DNA from: an uncultured Pelagibacteraceae bacterium
GTDB taxonomy: Bacteria; Pseudomonadota; Alphaproteobacteria; Pelagibacterales; Pelagibacteraceae
Length of the DNA stretch: 59,268 bases
Reading direction: 5' to 3'
NCBI GenBank assembly: GCA_902611465.1
Contig: CACLZS010000005.1
Span: 1-59,268 of the forward strand
Shown: piece after piece, positions 53,273-59,268 of the stretch
How positions within the stretch are numbered: position 1 is the stretch's first letter
Layout: the number at the start of each line of letters is the position of its first letter
Notes under the pieces: model-generated
Seen by the model: the letters and a program-made list of their open reading frames with translations, nothing else
The model's database searches: none
Told to the model about the DNA's origin: nothing
Program-made: the position numbers and the translations under genes

Positions 53273-54307
53273 TTACTTAGTAAAGGTATCGTTAAATTGT
53301 TTAGCTACTCTTACAAAAGTAGTACATTTACTAAGTTGTTTAAGAGAAGGGGCTCCCACATAAGTACAGCTACTTCTGACACCACCAAGAATATTATTTA
53401 TCGTATCTTTAATTTTTCCTCGATATTTAATTCTCACTGTTCTACCCTCACTACTTCTATAGTCAGACAAACCCCCGTAATGTTTCTTATTTGCTATGTC
53501 AGAACTTGATCCGTAAAATTCTATAAATTTATGACCATTTGATTTTATTAGCTTACCTTCACCTTCATCGTGACCAGCAAACATTCCCCCAAGCATCACA
53601 AAATCTGCACCTCCACCGAAAGCTTTTGCGACATCGCCCGGACAAGTACAACCTCCATCAGCAATTATATGTGCCCCTAAACCATGGGCAGCATCAGCAC
53701 ATTCAATGACAGCACTTAACTGAGGGTAACCAACACCTGTTTGAATTCTTGTAGTACAAACACTACCTGGTCCAATTCCAACTTTTACAATATCTGCTCC
53801 TGATAATACTAATTCTTGCGCCATATCAGCTGTTACCACGTTACCAGCAATAATAGTTTTAGTAGGATATTTATCTCTTACAGATTTTAAAAATTTACTA
53901 AAGTGTTCAGAATAACCATTAGCAACATCAATGCAGATAAATTTTATGAAACTATATTCTTTTAAAATTTTATCTAAATTTTCAAAATCTTCTTTTTTTA
54001 TTCCTATACTTAAAGCAATATTTGGATGAATAGATTTTATTTTTTTGAATTTTTTAATTTTTTGAATGTTATGCTGTTTAGTTAAACAAGTGATCATTCC
54101 GTATTCAGAAAGCTTTTCAGCTACACCAAGTTCACCAACACCATCCATATTTGAGGCCATGATAGGAATTCCAGACCATTCATTATTACTATACTTAAAT
54201 CTATAAGTTCTTTTTAGATTTACATCTTTACGACTTTGAAGAGTACTTCTCTTAGGTCTAAAAAGTACATCTGAGTAGTCTAATTTTAGTTCTTCTTCAA
54301 TTCTCAC
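53273..54307 (-). CDS. guaC: GMP reductase
   Basis: 344 residues, close to the 347 of E. coli GuaC, with no CBS domain, which separates it from IMP dehydrogenase. KVGIGPGSVCTTRIQTGVGY contains the catalytic Cys loop; IIADGGCTCPGDVAKAFGGG and MLGGMFAGHDEGEG are the phosphate and flap motifs. Reaction: NADPH-dependent conversion of GMP to IMP. First of a two-gene minus-strand unit with the tartrate/D-malate-type gene. Confidence 0.93.
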   Translation of the reverse strand: MRIEEELKLDYSDVLFRPKRSTLQSRKDVNLKRTYRFKYSNNEWSGIPIMASNMDGVGELGVAEKLSEYGMITCLTKQHNIQKIKKFKKIKSIHPNIALSIGIKKEDFENLDKILKEYSFIKFICIDVANGYSEHFSKFLKSVRDKYPTKTIIAGNVVTADMAQELVLSGADIVKVGIGPGSVCTTRIQTGVGYPQLSAVIECADAAHGLGAHIIADGGCTCPGDVAKAFGGGADFVMLGGMFAGHDEGEGKLIKSNGHKFIEFYGSSSDIANKKHYGGLSDYRSSEGRTVRIKYRGKIKDTINNILGGVRSSCTYVGAPSLKQLSKCTTFVRVAKQFNDTFTK

Positions 54308-54409
54308 GAGTCCGAATTTATACAGGGGCTCAAAGCAAATTCAAATTAATTATTAATATTGATGAAGCGTTTTCATTGGCTTTAATTTAAAAAATACATA
54401 TTATTAGGC

Positions 54410-55291
54410 ATGTTTAATGGTTTTAAGACAAAGTACGTAAAGGTAAAAAAGGGCAAGGTTTTTTGTAGAGTTGGTGGTGAAGGTCCACCATTACTTTTAC
54501 TACACGGATATCCACAAACACATTTAATGTGGCACAAAACAGCCCCTGAGTTATCTAAAAGATTTACAGTGGTTGCTGCAGATTTAAGAGGATATGGAAA
54601 TAGTCTTGCTCCAGCATCAGATAGCAAACATTACAACTACTCAAAAAGAGAAATGGCAAGTGACATGAAACAGATGATGATAAAATTAGGGTTTAACAAA
54701 TTTTTTGTTGCAGGACATGATAGAGGTGGAAGAGTTGCTCACAGGTTAGCAAGAGACCATAGAAAAAATATAATAGCTCTTAGTGTTTTAGATATTTGTC
54801 CAACATTAGATATGTACGAACTAACGACGAAAGATTTCGCAAAAGCTTACTTTCATTGGTTTTTTTTAATACAACCAAAATGGTTACCTGAGAAAATGAT
54901 AATGAGCGATCCACGTAAATGGATGAAAAGTTGTTTAGATAAATGGTCAGGTAATCACAAATTTGGAAAAGTTGAAGAAAATTATTTAAAATGTTTCAAG
55001 CAACCAAAAAGAATTCATGGATCTTGTGAAGATTATAGGGCGTCTGCGACTATTGATTTGGATCATGACAAACAAGATAGAAAGAAAAAACTAAAGATTC
55101 CAGTCCAAGTGTTATGGGGAAGCAAGGGAGTAATTGGAAAGCAGTTCAAACCATTAAAAATTTGGCAAAGATATACTGAAAAAAAAGTTATAGGTTATCC
55201 TATAAACTCAGGTCACTTCATTCCAGAGCAAAACCCAAAGGCAACTATTAAACATTTAACTAATTTTTTTTTAAGAAAATTAAGTAATTAG
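54410..55291 (+). CDS. Alpha/beta hydrolase, haloacetate-dehalogenase-like
   Basis: 293 residues. The order of motifs matches fluoroacetate/haloacetate dehalogenases: LLLHGYPQTHLMWHK (oxyanion), VAADLRGYGNS, the nucleophile elbow VAGHDRGGRVAHRLA with Asp, YFHWFFLIQPKWLPEKMI (His-Trp halide site), CEDYRASATIDLDHD and the catalytic His in NSGHFIPEQNP. Epoxide hydrolases share the Asp elbow, so dehalogenation is probable but unproven. It is monocistronic, 102 bases from divergent guaC and 71 bases before tldD. Confidence 0.83.
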   Translation: MFNGFKTKYVKVKKGKVFCRVGGEGPPLLLLHGYPQTHLMWHKTAPELSKRFTVVAADLRGYGNSLAPASDSKHYNYSKREMASDMKQMMIKLGFNKFFVAGHDRGGRVAHRLARDHRKNIIALSVLDICPTLDMYELTTKDFAKAYFHWFFLIQPKWLPEKMIMSDPRKWMKSCLDKWSGNHKFGKVEENYLKCFKQPKRIHGSCEDYRASATIDLDHDKQDRKKKLKIPVQVLWGSKGVIGKQFKPLKIWQRYTEKKVIGYPINSGHFIPEQNPKATIKHLTNFFLRKLSN

Positions 55292-55362
55292 CCTTACTTG
55301 ATGTGATCAATAATCGCGCATATCATTCTTGATAATATTAAATTCACCTTTAAATATAGCTA

Positions 55363-56775
55363 ATGTCTTCTTTACTTAAAAATTCAGAATTAATTTCAGA
55401 AAAAGCAGATAGCATTGTTTCTGAAACTCTAAATAATTGTGATGATGGTGAGCTTTATATAGAGGATACAAAATCTGAGACAATTGTATTAGATGATAAC
55501 AAGATTAAAAGTTCAAATTATACATCTGACTTAGGTTATGGTTTTAGAGCTGTAACAGGTGATACAGTTGCTTATTCTCATTCAAACGAAATTTCTGAAA
55601 AATCATTAAAAAATTCTAGCGAAAATCTTAAGTCAACTTTAAAAAATAATAGCGGAACATATAATTCAGAAATTAAAAAAACTAATCAGAAGCTTTATAA
55701 AGATGTTGATCCAATTGAGAGCAAGTCAATGAAATCAAAAATAGAATTACTTAATAATATGAATGAATATGCCAGATCAAAAGATAGTTCAGTTAAACAA
55801 GTAACAGCCAGTCTTCTGGCAGAAAAGAAAAACATAGAGATCTTTAGATCTGGAGGAGAATTATTATCAGATAACAGACCATTAGTTAGAATAAATATGT
55901 CAGTAATGGTTGAAAAGAATGGCAGAAAAGAAACTGGTGTTTTTGGTATTGGTGGAAGACAAGATTATGATGAATATCTTAAAAATGATAATTGGAAAAA
56001 AGTTTGCGATGAAGCTTTTAGAATTGCAAGTACAAATATAGAGAGCAAACCTTCTCTTGCAGGAGAAATGAAAGTTGTTCTAGGACCTGGTTGGCCTGCA
56101 ATTTTAATTCATGAAGCTGTAGGTCATGGACTAGAAGGAGATTTTAATAGAAAAAAAACTTCAGCTTTTCATGATTTAGTTGGTAAAAAAGTTGCGAGCG
56201 ATGGAGTTACAATAATCGACGACGGAACATTAGATAATAGAAGAGGTAGTTTAAATATTGATGATGAAGGAACGCCAACAGAAAGAACAGTTTTAATTGA
56301 AAATGGTATCTTAAAAAATTTCATGCAAGATAGACTAAATGCAAGACTTATGAATACAAAATCAACAGGAAATGGAAGAAGAGAGAGCTATAAACATGTC
56401 GTGATGCCTAGAATGAGAAATACGATAATGTTAGGTGGATCAAACACCCAAGAAGAAATGATTAAGTCAGTAGATAAAGGTATTTTTGCTGTAAGTTTTG
56501 GTGGTGGTCAAGTTGACATTACCTCTGGAAAATTCGTTTTTAACTGTACAGAAGCTTATGAGATTATAAATGGAAAAATTGGATCTCCAATTAAAGGAGC
56601 TACTTTAATTGGTGATGGACCATCTTCTTTAAAAGAAATTTTAATGGTTGGAAATGATATGATGTTAGATCCTGGCATTGGAACATGCGGTAAAGCTGGA
56701 CAGGGTGTACCAGTGGGTGTTGGACAACCATCTCTACTTATCAATAATATGACTGTTGGTGGAACTCAACTATAA
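55363..56775 (+). CDS. tldD: TldD metalloprotease subunit
   Basis: 470 residues. The HExxxH zinc motif of TldD is in ILIHEAVGHGLEGDFNRK near residue 250. YGFRAVTGDTVAYSH and PSLAGEMKVVLGPGWPA are TldD segments, and GKAGQGVPVGVGQPSLLINN near the C-terminus is the TldD ending with its Cys in GTCGKAGQ. Forms the active heterodimer with PmbA/TldE, encoded 4 bases downstream; the pair degrades unfolded or modified peptides in the cytosol. Confidence 0.96.
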   Translation: MSSLLKNSELISEKADSIVSETLNNCDDGELYIEDTKSETIVLDDNKIKSSNYTSDLGYGFRAVTGDTVAYSHSNEISEKSLKNSSENLKSTLKNNSGTYNSEIKKTNQKLYKDVDPIESKSMKSKIELLNNMNEYARSKDSSVKQVTASLLAEKKNIEIFRSGGELLSDNRPLVRINMSVMVEKNGRKETGVFGIGGRQDYDEYLKNDNWKKVCDEAFRIASTNIESKPSLAGEMKVVLGPGWPAILIHEAVGHGLEGDFNRKKTSAFHDLVGKKVASDGVTIIDDGTLDNRRGSLNIDDEGTPTERTVLIENGILKNFMQDRLNARLMNTKSTGNGRRESYKHVVMPRMRNTIMLGGSNTQEEMIKSVDKGIFAVSFGGGQVDITSGKFVFNCTEAYEIINGKIGSPIKGATLIGDGPSSLKEILMVGNDMMLDPGIGTCGKAGQGVPVGVGQPSLLINNMTVGGTQL

Positions 56776-56779
56776 TAAA

Positions 56780-58099
56780 ATGATTAAAGATCAAGAGTAT
56801 CTAAAAAAAATTGCAGATATATGCCTTAGTAAGTCAAAAAAATTAGGTTCATCTGATGCAAATATATTAGTGCAAAGTTCTGTTTCTGAAAATGTAAATG
56901 TAAGGAATAAAAAACTTGATGGATCTGAAAGGTCTGAAAATCTTGGAGTAGTCCTTACAACTTATTTAGGTAAAAAAAAGTCCTCAATAGCCTCATCAAA
57001 TCTTAAAGAAAAAAATTTAGATGAGCTTGTAAATAGATGCATTGAAACAATGAAGATTACACCTGAGGATGAATATAATTCATTACCAGATAAAGACCTC
57101 CATTTTAAAGGATTAAAAGACTTAGACTTGTATGATGAAACTCATTTAAGCAATGAAGACAAGATTAATTATATAAAAGAGGCAGAAGAGGAAGCTTTTT
57201 CAAATGATAAAATAATAAATACTAATGGATCTGGATTTGGTGAGAACAAATCAAATTTTTTATTAGCCAATTCAAATGGATTCGCTGATGGATATAAAAC
57301 TTCACAATTTACTGCATACTGTGAAGTTGTTTCAAAAAGCAATGGAAGCATGGAAAGAGATTATGAATATACAAGTAAAAGGTTTTATAGTGATATTTTG
57401 AAACCTAAACAACTAGGATCTATTGCAGCGGAACATGCAGTAAAGAAATTAAATCCAAAAAAAATAAAAAGTGAAAAAATTAGTCTAATATTTGATAAAA
57501 GAATATCAAAAAACTTTCTATCTATTTTTGCAAGTGCAATATCATCAAGTGCAATAGCAAAAGGAACAACATTTTTAAAAGATAAATTAAATCAACAAGT
57601 TTTTAACTCTGAAATAAATATATTAGATCACGGTAATATAAGAAAAGCCAATGGATCTCGTTACTTTGATAGCGAAGGTATAGCTGTAGTTAACCTTGAT
57701 TTGATAAAGAACGGTATTCTCCAAGACTATTTAATTGATACTTACAATGGCAAAAAAATAAATAGAAAATCTAATGGTAGGGCAAGTGGAACAACAAATT
57801 TATATTTTCAAAATGGATCAAAAACATTTGAAGATCTAGTAAAATCAGAAAATAAAATCTTGTATATTAAAGAAACTATTGGACATGGTACAAATATTAT
57901 TAACGGTGATTATTCTGTAGGAGCATCTGGCATGATGATTGAGAATGGAGAGTTTTCATATCCAGTAAGTGAAATTACAATTGCTGGAAACTTAAATAAT
58001 ATTTTTAAAAATATAACGTTAGCTGATGATCTAGAATTTAATTATGCAACGAATTCACCGACAATGATGGTTGAAGGTATGGTTGTAGGTGGAAAATAA
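56780..58099 (+). CDS. pmbA: PmbA/TldE metalloprotease partner
   Basis: 439 residues from the ATG at 56780, giving MIKDQEYLKKIAD; an in-frame GTG/ATG-type extension to 56756 overlaps tldD and is less likely. SEKISLIFDKRISKNFLSIF, GSRYFDSEGIAVVNLDLI and YSVGASGMMIENGEFSYPVSE are PmbA segments. It lacks the HExxxH motif, as expected for the non-catalytic partner of TldD. Confidence 0.95.
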   Translation: MIKDQEYLKKIADICLSKSKKLGSSDANILVQSSVSENVNVRNKKLDGSERSENLGVVLTTYLGKKKSSIASSNLKEKNLDELVNRCIETMKITPEDEYNSLPDKDLHFKGLKDLDLYDETHLSNEDKINYIKEAEEEAFSNDKIINTNGSGFGENKSNFLLANSNGFADGYKTSQFTAYCEVVSKSNGSMERDYEYTSKRFYSDILKPKQLGSIAAEHAVKKLNPKKIKSEKISLIFDKRISKNFLSIFASAISSSAIAKGTTFLKDKLNQQVFNSEINILDHGNIRKANGSRYFDSEGIAVVNLDLIKNGILQDYLIDTYNGKKINRKSNGRASGTTNLYFQNGSKTFEDLVKSENKILYIKETIGHGTNIINGDYSVGASGMMIENGEFSYPVSEITIAGNLNNIFKNITLADDLEFNYATNSPTMMVEGMVVGGK

Positions 58100-58106
58100 T
58101 TTCTAA

Positions 58107-58655
58107 ATGAAAAAAATAATAACCATTTTTTTTGCAATTTTTTTTATTACCAACTCATCAAACTCTAATGAATACGAAATAAGATTAAATAACTTATTTG
58201 AAAAATTAAAAATTCAAAACCACTCAATTGCAATTGATACAGAGATGAAAATTTGGGATATTTGGACAAAACATCCCACTAATCAAAATTTAACTTCTTT
58301 GCTATCAAGAGGAACAAAATTTATGAATCAAGAGCAATATTTAGTTGCTGTAGATATATTCACAACAGTAATTAAAAAAGATCCTGCTTGGGCAGAAGCT
58401 TGGAATAAAAGAGCAACTGTCTTTTATTTAATGGGCAAATATCAAGATTCTCAAAATGATATAGACAAGGTATTAAAACTAGAGAAAAGACATTTTGGAG
58501 CATTATCAGGACAGGGTCTCGTTCAAATTAAGTTAAAAAATTACGAAAAGGCTTTAAAGAGTTATGAAAAAGTGAAAGAGATTTATCCGTCCATGAGGTC
58601 ACCACAAATAATGATACCACAGATTAAAGAGTTAATTAAAAATCAATCTGTGTAA
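58107..58655 (+). CDS. Exported TPR-repeat protein
   Basis: 182 residues. A signal peptide (MKKIITIFFAIFFITNSSNS, cleavage before NEYE) precedes three tetratricopeptide-like repeats: YLVAVDIFTTVIKKDPAWAEA, RATVFYLMGKYQDSQNDIDK and GQGLVQIKLKNYEKALKSYE. TPR proteins scaffold protein contacts; the partner is unknown. It is 7 bases after pmbA and directly abuts the phosphatase gene, so all four are probably co-transcribed. Confidence 0.85.
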   Translation: MKKIITIFFAIFFITNSSNSNEYEIRLNNLFEKLKIQNHSIAIDTEMKIWDIWTKHPTNQNLTSLLSRGTKFMNQEQYLVAVDIFTTVIKKDPAWAEAWNKRATVFYLMGKYQDSQNDIDKVLKLEKRHFGALSGQGLVQIKLKNYEKALKSYEKVKEIYPSMRSPQIMIPQIKELIKNQSV

Positions 58656-59204
58656 ATGAAAAAACTACTAATAATATTTTTTATTAATATTTTTGCAGTT
58701 AATTCCGCTTATTCTGCAGAAGAAGTCCTTACTTCTTTAAAAGAGGGAGGAAAAATAATTTTTATTAGACATGCGCTTGCACCAGGGAATGGAGATCCAG
58801 AAAATTTTGATTTAAATGATTGTTCTACCCAAAGAAATTTAAATCAAAGAGGAATTGAACAGTCAAAATTTATTGGAAGTATATTTAATAAAAACCAGAT
58901 TAAAATTGAAAATGTCTATTCAAGTGAATGGTGCAGATGTATAGATACAGCTAAATTTGCTTTTAAAAATTATCAAATATTTAGCGCACTAAATTCTTTT
59001 TATGATATTAGATTTGAAGCAAATGAAGAGAGGCAAATAACTCAACTAAAAGAATTCGTCAATCAATGGAATGGTAAAGAAAATATAATTTTTGTTACTC
59101 ATTTTGTTGTTATATCTTCAATGCTAAATATAGGGACCTCTTCAGGAGAAATAGTAATAACCGATAAGAATTTAAATATTATTGGATCAATTGATACTTT
59201 GTAA
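58656..59204 (+). CDS. Exported histidine phosphatase family protein
   Basis: 182 residues with a Sec signal peptide (MKKLLIIFFINIFAVNSAYS). The RHG-type catalytic motif reads IIFIRHALAPGNGDP (Arg-His-Ala instead of Arg-His-Gly), followed by YSSEWCRCIDTA (second Arg) and IIFVTHFVVIS (second catalytic His). DPENFDLNDCSTQRNLNQRG is typical of the periplasmic phosphohistidine-branch group. Probably a periplasmic phosphatase; substrate unknown. Confidence 0.88.
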   Translation: MKKLLIIFFINIFAVNSAYSAEEVLTSLKEGGKIIFIRHALAPGNGDPENFDLNDCSTQRNLNQRGIEQSKFIGSIFNKNQIKIENVYSSEWCRCIDTAKFAFKNYQIFSALNSFYDIRFEANEERQITQLKEFVNQWNGKENIIFVTHFVVISSMLNIGTSSGEIVITDKNLNIIGSIDTL

Positions 59205-59222
59205 TATATTAACTTAAAATTT

Positions 59223-59268
59223 ATGAAAACAATATTTATTATAGGATCAAAAAAGTATACTTTAAAAT
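59223..59268 (+). CDS. Start of a further gene, cut off by the window end
   Basis: An ATG at 59223, 18 bases after the phosphatase stop, opens a frame (MKTIFIIGSKKYTLK) that is still open at the last base. The hydrophobic strand followed by GSKK could start a Rossmann-like protein, but 15 residues are too few for a family call. Confidence 0.4.
   Translation, partial: MKTIFIIGSKKYTLK

Noticed and set aside
1-59268. tRNA, rRNA, CRISPR, insertion sequences or prophage
   Set aside because: Every stretch over about 135 bases is filled by a coherent gene, and no direct-repeat arrays, transposases, integrases or tRNA-like cloverleafs were noticed.

Overview
The window is a very AT-rich, extremely gene-dense stretch from a free-living marine alphaproteobacterium of the SAR11 / Pelagibacter type. 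I base this on base composition, one-base TAATG overlaps between genes, convergent genes whose stops touch or overlap, almost no intergenic DNA, and a gene set dominated by methylated-osmolyte and one-carbon (C1) catabolism. The assignment is by recognition of gene content; no alignment was run. I saw no rRNA, tRNA, CRISPR array, insertion sequence or prophage, and no gene-free stretch longer than about 135 bases.

Layout. 1-4023 (+): end of a sugar-type ABC permease, a GH63-like hydrolase, an iron-type alcohol dehydrogenase and a glutamine amidotransferase. 4015-10926: formate-THF ligase (-) divergent from the four-gene heterotetrameric sarcosine oxidase operon soxBDAG (+). 10930-15663: a BT1-like transporter, a small unknown protein and an acetyltransferase (-), an SRAP protein (+), then purE-purK (-). 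15751-19147 (+): an operon of largely unknown function (M19 dipeptidase homologue with altered metal site, a 551-residue unknown, a DUF3726 protein and a 55-residue four-cysteine protein). 19144-23814 (-): betaine-type ABC transporter proX-proW followed by a MetF-like and a GcvT/DmdA-like gene. 23948-34181 (+): betaine-homocysteine methyltransferase, a dimethylglycine-dehydrogenase-like flavoprotein, a methyltransferase, a Rieske oxygenase, a SET-domain protein, a DddP-like M24 protein, an APS-kinase-like/nucleotidyltransferase-like pair, a crotonase-fold protein and accessory genes. 34222-40000 (+): a second dimethylglycine-dehydrogenase-like gene, then etfB-etfA and ETF-quinone oxidoreductase. 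40001-44041: small housekeeping genes including hisI and folE, an AcuI-type reductase and a LysR regulator. 44087-48007 (+): a Fur-box-controlled Fe(III) ABC transporter. 48035-52201 (+): a third dimethylglycine-dehydrogenase-like gene, a TauD-type dioxygenase and an AEC transporter. 52203-59268: tartrate/D-malate-type dehydrogenase and GMP reductase (-), a haloacetate-dehalogenase-like hydrolase, tldD-pmbA, a TPR protein, a histidine phosphatase and the start of one more gene (+).

How it fits together. Imported glycine betaine can be demethylated by BHMT, or possibly the Rieske oxygenase or the GcvT-like protein. Dimethylglycine and sarcosine are then oxidised by the flavoproteins and SoxBDAG. 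Methyl groups go to tetrahydrofolate, electrons to ETF and the quinone pool, and C1 units through MetF-like and Fhs enzymes. A DddP-like protein and an AcuI-like reductase suggest a DMSP-cleavage branch with acryloyl-CoA reduction. The most notable points are the DddP-like protein fused by overlap to a kinase/nucleotidyltransferase cassette, the ATPase-less proXW-metF-gcvT operon, the unknown dipeptidase-like operon, and an almost perfect Fur box.
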